Shown here in pieces: positions 40,546 to 50,605 of a DNA stretch of 64,000 bases. The notes beneath the pieces are model-generated. The model was given only the letters and a program-made list of their open reading frames with translations, was not told where the DNA came from and made no database searches. The DNA lies in the NCBI GenBank assembly GCA_029582155.1, contig CM055907.1, forward strand, positions 33,539,983 through 33,603,982, in the 5' to 3' direction. The DNA is from Panopea generosa (Eukaryota; Mollusca; Bivalvia; Adapedonta; Hiatellidae). Each line of letters begins with the position of its first letter. The stretch's first letter is position 1. The position numbers and the translations under genes are program-made.

Positions 40546-41397
40546 TTTTACAAAGAGTGTCGTGCTAATTTTTAAAATAATAAGTAAAACATCTTAAAAC
40601 CCACTTGATATATTTTCCTTGTTGTTGTTTGATGGAATTAAAATGCCTGACAACCATTTCCCAGAGTTATGTCCATACAGTGTTTGAAGAAATACGGGGT
40701 ATTTGACTTTCACATTTGCACCATGTGGATATAAAATTTTAAAAAATAAGTATCACATATGACGACGCCGAAGGGAAAGTAACACATATGTTTCACTTTT
40801 CTTCTTCATAAAGGTGATCTAATTCTTTGGGATTGTTTGAATTTCTTCGATATGAAATTCCAGATAATAATGTATGGAGAGTACTATTTCCACATGGAAT
40901 ACGTAAATAGGTATAAAGGCCAGATTTTATTCAGGTGCATGAGTAATATCAATCTCAACATTACCGTCTGCCCCTTTTGTTTGTATTTTTTGTCCTTGTC
41001 CCAAATCCAATATGGCTGTCGTTACTAAAAAAACTAAAATTGGGAAAATTAAACGCCTTATTCAATTCTGATCAAACTAATGTGTATGATCAATATTGTG
41101 TGTTTATTCGTCTTGGTAAAATATTTACGTTGACCGCCACAGATTTCTTTGAGATGGATAATGCTGTACAGGAAATTGCACAAAAATGGCATTTTTCCTA
41201 AATCAATTGAATTACATTTAACAAAACTACCAGCTGTGTTTTGTCCCGACATGCCCCTTAGTTAAAAAAAGTGTGTTTTCATCTTCAAAAAGTACCACCA
41301 GCTTCTTCATATCTGTCCAAAATGACGTTAATGGACGAATAAATACCTACCACATAAAATGATCAGTAAATTATCGATTATGAACACAAAACGTAAA
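40546..41397. other. Unique island between satellites
   Basis: AT-rich. Open frames at 40837-41028 and 40977-41201 have no domain I recognise. No acceptor/donor pair in phase 1 was convincing enough to add an exon here. Confidence 0.45.
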
Positions 41398-41525
41398 CTA
41401 TGATCAGCAATGATGAAATTTGAGCAGAAATGGAAAGCTATGAGCGGAAATGATGAATTATGAGCAGAAATGGTGAAATATGAGCAGACATGATGACATT
41501 TCAGCAGATATGGTGAAAAAGCATC
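41398..41525. repeat. ~23-bp degenerate tandem repeat
   Basis: Five to six imperfect copies of a unit like GATGAAATATGAGCAGAAATG. They lie directly before the 39-bp array. The minus-strand frame 41328-41693 crosses both arrays and is not a gene. Confidence 0.8.
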
Positions 41526-41529
41526 AACT

Positions 41530-44075
41530 AAAATAAACTGTTTATGGTATGTGTGTACACGTACAACTGAAATCAATTGTTTATGGTATGGGTGTACACG
41601 TACAACTGAAATCAATTGTTTATGGTATGTGTGTACACGTACAACTGAAATCCATTGTTTATGGTATGTGTGTACACGTACAACTGTAATCAACTGTTGA
41701 TGGTATGTGTGTACACATACAACATATCAATTATTGATGGTATGTGTACATGTACAACTGAAATCAACTGTTTATGGTATGTGTGTACACCTACAACTGA
41801 AATCAACTGTTAATGGTATGTGTGTGCACGTACAACTGAAATCAACTGTTTATGGTATGTGTGTGCACAAACAACTGAAATCAACTGTGTATCGTATGTG
41901 TGTACACGTACAACTGAAATCAGATGTTTATGGTATGTGTGTACAAGTACAACTGTAATCAACTGTTGATGATATGTGTGTACACGTACAACTGAAATAA
42001 ATTATTGATAATATGTGTACACGTACAACTGAAATCAACCGTTTATGGTATGTGTGTGCACGTACAACTGAAATCAACTGTTTATGGTATGTGTGTGCAC
42101 GTGCAACTGAAATCAACTGTTTATGGTATGTGTGTACACGTACAACTGAAATCAACTGTTTATGGTATGTGTGTACACCTGCAACTGTAATCAACTGTTT
42201 ATGGTATGTGTGTACACGTGCAACTGAAATCAACTGTTTAACGTGCAATGAAATCAACTGTTTATTGTATGTGTGTACCAGTGCAACTGAAATCAACTGT
42301 TTATGGTATGTGTGTACACGTCAACTGAAATCAACTGTTTATGGTATGTGTGTACACGTACAACTGAAATCAACTGTTTATGGTATATGTGTACACGTAC
42401 AACTGTTATCATTTGTTTATGGTATGTGTGGACACGTACAGCTGTAATCAACTGTTTATGGTATGTGTGTACACGTACAACTGAAATCAACTGTTTATGA
42501 TATGTGTGTACACGTACAACTGAAATCAACTGTTTATGGTATGTGTGTACACGTACAACTGTAATCAACTGTTTATGGTATGTGTGTACACATACAGCTG
42601 TAATCAACTGTTTATCGTATGTGTGTACATGTACAACTGAAATCAACTGTTTATGGTATGTGTGTACACGTACAACTGAAATTAACTGTTTATCGAATGT
42701 GTGTACACGTACAACTGTAATCAACTGTTTATCGAATGTGTGTACAAGTACAACTGAAATCAACTGTTTATGGTATGTGTGTACACGTACAACTGAAATC
42801 AACTGTTTATGGTGTGGGTGTACACGTACAACTGAAATCAACTGTTTATGGTGTGGGTGTGTGTGTGTACACGTACAACTGAAATCAACTGTTTATGGTG
42901 TGTGTGTACACGTACAACTGAAATAAACTGTTTATGGTGTGTGTACACATACAACTGAAATCAACTGTTTATGGTATGTGTGTACACGTACAACTGTAAT
43001 CAACTCTTTATGGTATGTGTGTACACATGTAACTGAAATCAACTGTTTATGGTATGTGTGTACACATGCAACTATAATCAACTGATTATGGTATATGTAT
43101 ACACGTGCAACTGAAATCAACTGTTTATGGTATGTGTGGACACGTACAAATGTAATCAACTGTTTATGGTATGTGTGTACACGTACAACGGAAATCAACT
43201 GTTTATGGTATGTGTGTACACGTACAACTGAAATTAACTGTTTATGGTATGTGTGTACACATACAACTGATATCAACTGTTGATGGTATATGTATACATG
43301 TACAACTGGAATCAATTGTTTATCGAAAGTGTGTACACGTACAACTGTAATCAACTGTTTATGGTATGTATGTACACAGATAACTGTAATCAACTGTTTA
43401 TGGTATGTGTGTAAACGTTCAACTGAAATCAACTGTTTATGGTATGTGTGTACACGTACAACTGAAATCAACTGTTTATCATATGTGTGTACACGTACAA
43501 TTGAAATCAACTGTTTATGGTATGTGTGTACACGTACAACTGAAATCAACTGTTTATCGAATGTCTGTACACATACAACTGAAATCAACTATTTATGGTA
43601 TGTGTGTACACGTACAACTGAAATCACCTGTTTATGGTATGTGTGTACACGTACAACTGAAATCAACTGTTTATGGTATGTGTGTACACGTACAACTGAA
43701 ATCAACTGTTTATGGCATGTGTTTATACGTGCATCTGAAAACAACTGTTTATGGTATGTGTGTACAACTGAAATCAACTATTTTTGGTATGTGTGCACAT
43801 ATACAACTGAATTCAACTGTTTATGGTATGTGTGAACATGTACAACTGAAATCAACTCTTTATGGTATGTGTGTAAACGTACAACTGTAATCAACTGTTC
43901 ATGGTATGTGTGTACACGTACAACAGAAATCAACTGTTTATGGTATGTGTGTACACATACAACTATTATCAACTGTTTATGGTATGTGTGTGCACATGTA
44001 CAACAGTAATCAACTGTTTATGGTATGTGTGTACACGTACAACTGAAATCAACTGTTTATGGTATGTGTCGACAC
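41530..44075. repeat. 39-bp tandem array (about 2.5 kb)
   Basis: About 65 copies of a 39-bp unit made of GTACAACTGAAATCAACTGT and TTATGGTATGTGTGTACAC. Variants include CTGTAATCAACTG, TTATCGAATGTG, and truncated units near 42240 and 43760. Since 39 is 13 codons, several frames on both strands stay open for 150-220 codons (42293-42841 -, 42932-43588 -, 43290-43835 +), each a 13-residue repeat. Frames open simultaneously on both strands argue against coding. The unit contains the palindrome GTACACGTAC, so strands can fold. Confidence 0.97.
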
Positions 44076-44505
44076 GTATTATTTCTTTCATTTTATTTAA
44101 AAAGTAGGAGGGAAGTGGATATATTCTGGAGGCAAGTTCGGGTCAAGGGTCAAGTGTGAGGAGTGAAAGATGGAAGGGAGGCGAGTGTGGGGTGAAAGGA
44201 AACAACGGCGAGGCCTGGAAGTGGATATTGTGTGCACCCCTGTCCGCCCCATCACATATCAAAACGGTCATCCAAATGTTATAACAAGTTGTTTGTTATG
44301 TAGGAATGTAGGGGAAAATAGTCTTCTTAAATCTAACAATGGTTGTGTATTTGTTAAGGAGTATAGATGCTGTATTGTGATTTACTGTCTCTTTATTGTA
44401 TAATTACGGTGATAATGTATTGCTGTAGCATTGTCTTCTAGAATTCTGTATAGAATGACATATTGGTGTAATGAAGATACATGCTTAATGTTATTTACAT
44501 TACAG

Positions 44506-44744
44506 GCTGTATGCTATGGCGAGATGTAAGAAAAATTCAAACTGCCAATTACTCCATACATTCTGAACCCGGGTCATGTTACGCTGCGTGTGGCAAGAAA
44601 GGAATCTTCGGACTATTTAATTACACGGTAAACTATTGCTATTTCTACATACATTGCAGACTATTTTACCAGGATTGTGTTAAAAGTATGCACTCGGTTA
44701 TGTGTATACCAGTTTTGTGTTCACATAGTTATAGTTATGTGTAG
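44506..44744 (+). CDS. Exon 3 of secreted WSC-like protein, probable last exon
   Basis: Acceptor TACATTACAG ends at 44505. The exon enters in phase 1, completing the Gly codon split from exon 2, so the joined protein reads Phe-Leu-Tyr-Ile-Gly-Cys. It continues with Gly-Ser-Cys-Tyr-Ala-Ala-Cys-Gly and Phe-Gly-Leu...Tyr-Cys-Tyr. This is the spacing of a WSC domain (Tyr-x-Gly-Cys ... Ser-x-x-x-Cys-x-x-x-Cys ... Phe-Gly-Leu ... Cys), except that the last Cys-x-Cys is Cys-Tyr-Phe. Sequons Asn-Tyr-Ser and Asn-Tyr-Thr are present. The frame ends at TAG 44742-44744. With the other two exons the total is 510 nt, 169 residues. AATAAA lies at 44786-44791, followed by a GT-rich stretch. A donor-like GTAAAC at 44628 would instead make this an internal exon ending in phase 0; I prefer read-through because it supplies the WSC Cys. 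Confidence 0.6.
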
Positions 44745-44785
44745 ACACCTTATGTACACCCAAGTTATTATTACATTAGATTATA

Positions 44786-44791
44786 AATAAA
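44786..44791 (+). terminator. Candidate polyadenylation signal AATAAA
   Basis: It lies 41 bp past the stop at 44744 and is followed within 10 bp by TGTTTTGTGTTC. It fits the 3' end of the proposed three-exon gene, but AATAAA is common in AT-rich DNA. Confidence 0.4.
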
Positions 44792-45074
44792 TCATGTTTT
44801 GTGTTCATAATGTTCTATCAAACTGAACGTAACATAGTCTTGATCATATGCGACGCTTGCAAAGTCTTGAAAATATGTAAGAAACGTTTCGATCTGGAAG
44901 TAAGATCTGATTGGCTGAAACAAACACGCATCTGCAACGTTAATGTTTTAATAAAATTTTAAATATCAGTTCCACCCCGTCCAACGTATACGTTACATAA
45001 GCGGCTTCTATGCCGCATTTACGGTGATAACTACACACGATAAACCAGTACTTCCCCTTTATTTTCGTATTCTT

Positions 45075-45222
45075 ATTTCGTTTTAAATCAAATATATAGC
45101 CGATACGAGCGGTATTATATTTAAGTTTCAAGCGAGCACTCGTTTTTGAATGGGGACATGACCGTTTCCTCAAACATTCGAGAAAAGTGACGGAATGGAC
45201 CACTTTCAGATTGAAAACATAT
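45075..45222. repeat. Dispersed repeat, copy A (inverted relative to copy B)
   Basis: Matches the reverse complement of about 59258-59402 at roughly 80% identity. Shared phrases include TTTAAGTTTCAAGCG, TTTTTGAATGGG, CCGTTTCCTCAAACATTCGA and TTTCAGATTGAAA. The minus-strand frame 44940-45203 covers it but has no known domain. Confidence 0.8.
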
Positions 45223-45359
45223 AATTTACAGATCCATTTATTACATAGGAAGCAATTTATGAGGCGCCAAACGTGACACTATTCAGTAACATAAATATAT
45301 ATGTTGTATATCAGTATATATACGTTTAAGTAAAAAATATACACACTCTACAAATAAAT

Positions 45360-45626
45360 ATGGTAAACTGTAAATATATATATATACGTTATGCAAACAA
45401 TATACATATACGTTATGCAAACAATATATATATATACGTTATGCAAACAATATACATATACGTTATGCAAACAATATATTTATGTACGTTATGCAAACAA
45501 AATATATATATATACGTTATGCAAACAAAATATATATCGTTATGCACACCGGCAAAAATATGTGTACGTTATGCAAACAAAATACATATATACTTTATGC
45601 ACACCGGTAAAAATATATGTACGTTC
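45360..45626. repeat. ACGTTATGCAAACAA tandem repeat
   Basis: About 10-11 units of 22-27 bp with core TACGTTATGCAAACAA separated by TATA runs of changing length. Two units read TTATGCACACCGGTAAAAAT. Related units recur at 46769-46808 and, as ACGTTATGAAAACAAAATAT, at 47186-47310. The frames at 45360-45731 and 45391-45687 are by-products. Confidence 0.9.
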
Positions 45627-45678
45627 TGCAAACAAAATATACATATACATATATATATATATGTATATTTTGTTTGCA
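45627..45678. repeat. AT-rich palindrome
   Basis: Arms TGCAAACAAAATATACAT (45627-45644) and its exact reverse complement (45661-45678) surround an AT-repeat loop. It ends the ACGTTATG array and is probably an inverted duplication of the last array unit. Confidence 0.85.
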
Positions 45679-45750
45679 TATATATAAGCTCTCTTTCTCC
45701 ACTCGAAATGTGGGGGAAGGTAGAACTATAATTCATAGTTCTTCCTTTAT

Positions 45751-46040
45751 GGCGTATTCTATCGAACCCTTCACATTTCTTTTCTTTTTTCGGTATTATT
45801 TGAATATTTGCAATATATGTTATTGATATTATGGCACATGTGTGCCTTGCTTCTGAAGATGTAATGTATAAAACATTTATGGCACATGTGTGTCGTTCTA
45901 ATAATGCATAATGATAACAATGTTTTATGACACATATGTTCTTTACATATATTGCATAATAATAACTGGTCACAATGTGACCCATTCAATGCATCCTTAG
46001 TTCAGTTGTTTTTTCAAACCCTTGGCAAAATTTATAAATA
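45751..46040. repeat. 290-bp direct duplication, copy 1
   Basis: Near-identical (a few mismatches) to 46480-46769, offset 729 bp. Both run from GGCGTATTCTATCGAACCCT to TTTATAAATA. Each contains three short sub-repeats with CACATGTGTG-like palindromes. The minus-strand frames 45771-45989 and 46506-46718 are this repeat and not genes. Confidence 0.93.
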
Positions 46041-46112
46041 ATAGCTATGAAAATCATTGCGCGTTTTATAACTCGAGCTAAGGGCGGCGTGTATTGTATA
46101 ATCAGTTTTTAT

Positions 46113-46385
46113 CGCAAGCCTCACCGCACTTACACAAGTTCTGTGGGAAGCATCATCGTTTAGCTCGTCAATGTTTGGTCAGTTACCGGGCCAGTGGAGA
46201 TCCTTTATCTTAGTTACTAATCTAGACACTCTCGGACCGCACAGGTCTTATCGCTAGCCTTTTCACACATATGCAATTAGCTCTGCTGGGAGCATGACGG
46301 ATTAGCTCGTCGCTGATTGGTCAGTTACCTGGTCAGTGGAGATAATTTGTCCCAGTTATTACTAAAAGACACTCTCGAAACACAC
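46113..46385. repeat. Two-copy ~140-bp tandem duplication
   Basis: Shared phrases TTAGCTCGTC, TTGGTCAGTTACC, CCAGTGGAGAT or TCAGTGGAGAT, and GACACTCTCG recur about 140 bp apart. It lies between the two copies of the 290-bp direct repeat. Confidence 0.75.
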
Positions 46386-46479
46386 GTAGTTATTTGTTAC
46401 CCCCCACTACCCTCTGCTCATCACAGATCAGGTATATGGTCCATAATTCCGTTTAGATATTTAACATATATGTTGGAGT

Positions 46480-46769
46480 GGCGTATTCTATCGAACCCTT
46501 CACATTTATTTTCTTTTTTCGGTATTATTTGAATATTTGCAATATATGTTATTGATATTATGGCACATGTGTGCCTTGCTTCTGAAGATGTAATGTATAA
46601 AACATTTATGGCACATGTGTGTCGTTCTAATAATGCATAATGATAACCATGTTTTATGACACATATGTGCTTTACATATATTGCATAATAATAACTGGTC
46701 ACAATGTGACCCATTCAATGCATCCTTAGTTCAGTTGTTTTTTCAAACCCTTGGCAAGATTTATAAATA
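46480..46769. repeat. 290-bp direct duplication, copy 2
   Basis: Partner of 45751-46040. It is followed immediately by an ACGTTATG-type unit (46769-46808), a poly-A run of about 27 and an AT dinucleotide run. Confidence 0.93.
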
Positions 46770-46808
46770 TACTTTATGCACACCGGTAAAAATATATGTA
46801 CGTTATGC

Positions 46809-46870
<62 letters not shown>
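46809..46870. repeat. Poly-A and (AT)n microsatellite
   Basis: About 27 A residues followed by about 16 AT repeats, directly abutting the MITE at 46871. Confidence 0.95.
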
Positions 46871-46871
<1 letters not shown>

Positions 46872-47070
46872 AGATAATTATTTGTGAATAACCAAGACAT
46901 AAATGTACAGACCAGACTACGGCGAGTACGCCTAGCTACAATGCAAACCATAGATACAATATCAAGGCCTCTGCCAAACCAATACATTTGATGTCGACCA
47001 TGTAGCTAGGCGCACTCACCGAAGTCTGGTCTGTACATTTATGTCTTGGTTATTCACAAATAATTATCTC
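46871..47070. mobile_element. 200-bp MITE with 69-bp terminal inverted repeats
   Basis: The left arm 46871-46939 starts GAGATAATTATTTGTGAATA. The right arm 47002-47070 ends in its reverse complement. The arms differ at about three positions over 69 bp, with a 62-bp centre. It is flanked on both sides by AT repeats, consistent with insertion at TA. It has no coding capacity. Superfamily is unassigned; a TA target would suit Tc1/mariner. Confidence 0.8.
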
Positions 47071-47154
47071 CATATATATATCATGCATTGTGAATGAGCA
47101 TCTGAAAAGATCCCAAAAATCGTAAATTCCGTTGTTGTGAATTTAATTATCTCC

Positions 47155-47157
<3 letters not shown>

Positions 47158-47188
<31 letters not shown>

Positions 47189-47310
47189 GTTATGAAAACA
47201 AAATATGTACGTTATGAAAACAAAATATATATACGTTATGAAAACAAAATAAAATTATATACGTTATGAAAACAAAATATATATACGTTATGAAACAAAA
47301 TATGTATACG
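47158..47310. repeat. (AT)n then ACGTTATGAAAACAAAATAT repeat
   Basis: An AT dinucleotide run, then about five units of 20-27 bp of the same family as 45360-45626, with GAAAACAAAAT replacing GCAAACAAAAT. Confidence 0.9.
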
Positions 47311-47752
47311 TTATGCACACGACCCTTACTACTGACAGCTGAAACGCCTACGTCATTGATTGTTGTGTTCTGCTCAGCCTCAGCCTATCGGAACTCCTTG
47401 AAATCCTAACTTGCCTATAGAAGTAGGCAGGTGGAGAAATGTGCCTAAAAATGATCGATATTGGTGATGAGTTTCATTATATTTAAGTATGTCCATTGTT
47501 TCATGACGATAGAAGGTTTTATCTTAATAAATTCTATTATACAAGACCAAATATGTTAAAGTTTATAGAACTATTTAACACTGTAAACACAAACAAGCTT
47601 ACAAAGCTGAGCATATTTTGTGATAAAATTATGCAATACTTTAAAGACAGAACATAGGTTATTAATTTTATCTTTATATAGCTACTGTTCGTAAAACTAA
47701 TTAAATAGTGTGCATATTATATGTTCTTATATCACAGTACTTGTGTTTATAT
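47311..47752. other. Unique sequence, nothing recognised
   Basis: AT-rich, without open frames of note or repeat structure. Confidence 0.4.
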
Positions 47753-47900
47753 GCATGTGTGTGCGTGCGTGCGTGCGTGCGTACGTGCGTGCGTGCGTGC
47801 GCGCGTGTGTGTGTGTGTGTGATTGCGTGATTGATTTTGTGTCACACGCTGGATGTATGCGCGCGTGCGTGCGTTCGTGCTTGCATGCGCGAGCGAGTGT
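47753..47900. repeat. GTGC/GT-rich microsatellite
   Basis: Compound run of GTGTGTGCGTGCGTGC-like repeats and GT repeats, with a second GCGTGCGTGCGTTCGTGC patch at 47858-47880. Frames on both strands here are compositional. Confidence 0.93.
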
Positions 47901-48515
47901 GTATCTGTTATAACGATGTTTTGTAAAACAATCAAACATATAGTTGCTTAACTAGTTAACTTGCATTTCGTTTCGGTAAGATAGCTTTAAGTTAAGAAAG
48001 TGTATCGAAAGTGTATATTTTTTACTTAAACGTATATATATATATAAGTTGAGGTTATCAGGCTGCTAAACGCCAACATTTGCAAGTACGTAGCATAAGT
48101 AGGTGCCTCGTATATTGTACGCTCACGTGACACGATGGCGCGATAGGTCGCAACATTTCTGGCCTGATTAGAATGGCGATTTTTGCATTGTTTTAGAAGT
48201 ATAATTTCATTAAAAAGTGAATAATGGTGTAATAAATAGACTAATAATTGATGCTGTGCATTTTAAAGTGTAAAAAAAACGTTGGACTAAAGTGTAATTT
48301 TGTGGTTTAAACGGATTTTTACATGAACAAAGGAGAACAATAGATAACACCTGTGTGTACAACGTGCGAGTTTTTGTGCGTAAAGGTAACATTTTTTGCA
48401 TTGTTCTGTAGTAGTGTTAACGAGGCATTCATCTACCTACATACATTCGACCACCTACAGTCCGGTTTACATGAATAAAAAATTGTTGTACTTTTACATG
48501 TAATAAACTTGCCAA

Positions 48516-49458
48516 ATGCCAAAGCACAAGAAAATGGCCACCAAATAAAATGCTGCTCCATCTACGCCAAAGAATACCAACAGCATCGATAAAAAACGTA
48601 CTTATTCACCAAGCACGCCTAGTCCGGTCAGTTCAAATCCAACGAAAAAGTCAAAGAACCCCGCCGAAATGGAAATAATCATTGACACTATTGCTGAATC
48701 GTCCGAGGTTCGATTTTCAAACACACCACAAACAGTAGCATTGTCGGACAGCGACATGGCAGCCATTGCCAAAAATGTAGCTTCGGTTGTACGAGATGAG
48801 CCAAAACTTTATATAGAAGAAACAGTAAATACAACTATGAAATCTCTGACACAATCCGTGGCAGACATTGTTTCTTCTTCGTTCACAACGAAGGTTGAAC
48901 AGCTTGAGCGAACAAAAGTCAAATCACTGCAGAAGTGAGCACCCTCCGCAGTCAGGTCGATGACCTTGTGTCCAAATGTTCGTCACTCGAATCTACACTA
49001 GACGAATCGGAATAATACTCCCGCCGCAACTGTCTCAGGATAAGTGGTATTCCGGTCACCGCTGCTGAACATACTGACGAGATTGTGCTCGACATTGCCT
49101 CAAAGTGCAACACTCTAATTAATCTCTCTGATATTGATCGTTCCCACAGAGTTAAAAGGAGAAAGACTACTGCGTCAAAACCAGCAGATATCATTGTAAA
49201 ATTTGATTCATATAGATCACGAGCCAACTTCATCGGTGCAAAATCAAAGCTAAAGGAGAGCGACTTATATAGAAATGTGTTTATAAACGAAGACCTGACC
49301 GGCCAAAAAACGAAGCAACATTCTATATGAATCGAGAAAACTAGTCAGGCAAAATATTTTGAAGCAAGCATTTTCAAGAGACGGTCGCATCTTTGTGAAA
49401 GACAAGCACGACCAGAAACATCCGATCCGCTCACTGGGTGACCTTAAGCAGTTTTGAA
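48516..49458 (+). pseudogene. LINE ORF1 remnant (broken)
   Basis: ATG at 48516 (MPKHKKMATK) meets an in-frame TAA at 48546. The same frame then continues through 48669-48938 with a Lys/Ser/Pro-rich start and a helical, coiled-coil-like stretch. A frame change near 48932 moves it into frame 2, which carries Ser-Arg-Arg-Asn-Cys-Leu-Arg-Ile-Ser-Gly-Ile-Pro after a TAA at 49013. It then reads Asp-Arg-Ser-His-Arg-Val (about 49135) and Val-Phe-Ile-Asn-Glu-Asp-Leu. Another shift near 49318 gives Gly-Arg-Ile-Phe-Val-Lys-Asp and a stop at about 49458. This order is that of the RNA-binding ORF1 protein of many invertebrate non-LTR retrotransposons (coiled coil, RRM-like and C-terminal domain). At least two stops and two shifts make it dead. 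It is probably the 5' half of the element whose ORF2 starts at 53329. Confidence 0.8.
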
Positions 49459-50020
49459 TATTATAACATATAAATTATTTGTATTGTACATGTACATTAT
49501 TACATTTCATATGTGACTGGTACAGTGATATTAAAATAGTATTTTTTTCCATACTTAAATAGTCAAACACCTTACGATAAACATATATGTAACCTTTTTA
49601 CACATTTTATTGAAAATTAATTTATTTATCAATAGAATAAGCAGTTATACAACTTTATAACTGGCTGCTATCATCTACTATTATATTTACTATTTGTTTA
49701 CAACAGTGTTCAACCATTCTTCAAATATTTACTACGCCTTGAAAAGTGCGTGCATGCATTAGCTGTGTAGAATGTCGAGTAAACAGTTTTATTTACAAGG
49801 GACGATTGACATATGTGAGCAGTTTTTCTGTTTTTCTGTACTCTCTCCCAATTAATAAAATGGTTATGATAAGTCTAAATCTAAACATAAATTTCTCTGA
49901 GATTGTATTATGTTTTTCTTGATCTTTTTCTATACAAAATATAAACATGATTATTTTTATGACATGTATAACATTAATGTGATACAAACATGTACCTAAT
50001 TGCACTCACTGATAGTTGTG
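49459..50020. other. AT-rich sequence, possible LINE inter-ORF spacer
   Basis: No gene. It has the base composition of 52610-53320, and the two may be the ends of one spacer between LINE ORF1 and ORF2, split by later insertions. Confidence 0.35.
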
Positions 50021-50602
50021 GTCGTTTTTTTCGTCGTCAGTACAATGCGAGGATTATATGGGATGATAATGAATTTGTTAATTAATGATGAAGTCGTCAT
50101 CATCAATAAAGTTGGGGTACTTTTGGGGGATAGTGGTGATTGTCGTCGTTGTCGTCGTCTTTTTCGTCATCAATACAAGGGGGTGATTAAAAGGGATGGT
50201 GATGATGGTTAGTTGATGTTGACGTCGTCGTCATCAATAGAGTGAGTACTTATTTTGGATTGTGGAGACTGTCGTCGTCTTTTTCGTCATCAATACAAGG
50301 GGGTGGTTAAAAGGGATGGTGGCATGGTTAGTTTATGTTGACGTCATCGTCATCAATAGAGTGAGTACTTATTTTGGATTGTGGAGACTGTCGTCGTCTT
50401 TTTCGTCATCAATACAAGGGGGTGGTTTAAAGGGATGGTGGCATGGTTAGTTTATGTTGACGTCGTCGTCATCAATATAGTGAGTACTTATTTTGGATTG
50501 TAGAGACTGTCGTCGTCTTTTTCGTCGTCACTACATAGGGAAGGATGATGATAGTTAATTTATGTTGATGTCATCATCATCAATATAGTGAGTACTTATT
50601 GG
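50021..50602. repeat. 119-bp tandem array, left part
   Basis: Four to five copies, period 119 bp, marked by TTTTGGATTGTGGAGACTGT at 50253 and 50372 and a variant at 50491, with GTCGTCGTCTTTTTCGTCAT and GGGGTGGTTAAAAGGGATGG. The array breaks at 50602 and the same sequence resumes at 51485, showing insertion of the element between. Confidence 0.92.
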
Positions 50603-50605
50603 TAA

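Larger units (their letters stand above)
14538..44505 (+). other. Intron 2 (30.0 kb), about 93% satellite
   Basis: Runs from GTACGT at 14538 to TTATTTACATTACAG ending at 44505, phase 1. It contains the 15-bp, 68-bp, ~23-bp and 39-bp arrays. Non-repeat islands are 14538-14990, 15298-15540, 40546-41397 and 44079-44505. In 14697-14730 there is a short repeat (GAGAGATCTCTAGG twice). The open frame at 14644-14946 (100 aa) has no recognisable domain. Confidence 0.5.

Noticed and set aside
40837..41201. Extra exon of the gene in the island at 40.5-41.4 kb
   Set aside because: No acceptor/donor pair in matching phase, and the direct join of exons 2 and 3 already completes the Tyr-Ile-Gly-Cys motif.
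42293..43588. 182- and 218-residue minus-strand frames and 140-181-residue plus-strand frames
   Set aside because: By-products of a 39-bp unit. Open on both strands at once and broken by unit indels.
44170..44403. 77-residue open frame just before exon 3
   Set aside because: Lies in the proposed intron, has no recognisable domain, and its end does not fit the phase of neighbouring exons.
44628..44671. 44-bp mini-intron between GTAAAC (44628) and TTTTACCAG (44671)
   Set aside because: Too short for a typical animal intron, and the frame reads through it, supplying the Cys expected for a WSC-like module.
45751..46769. Short LTR retrotransposon (TRIM)
   Set aside because: Repeats lack TG...CA ends, no target duplication was seen, and no primer-binding site was evident; kept only as a direct duplication.
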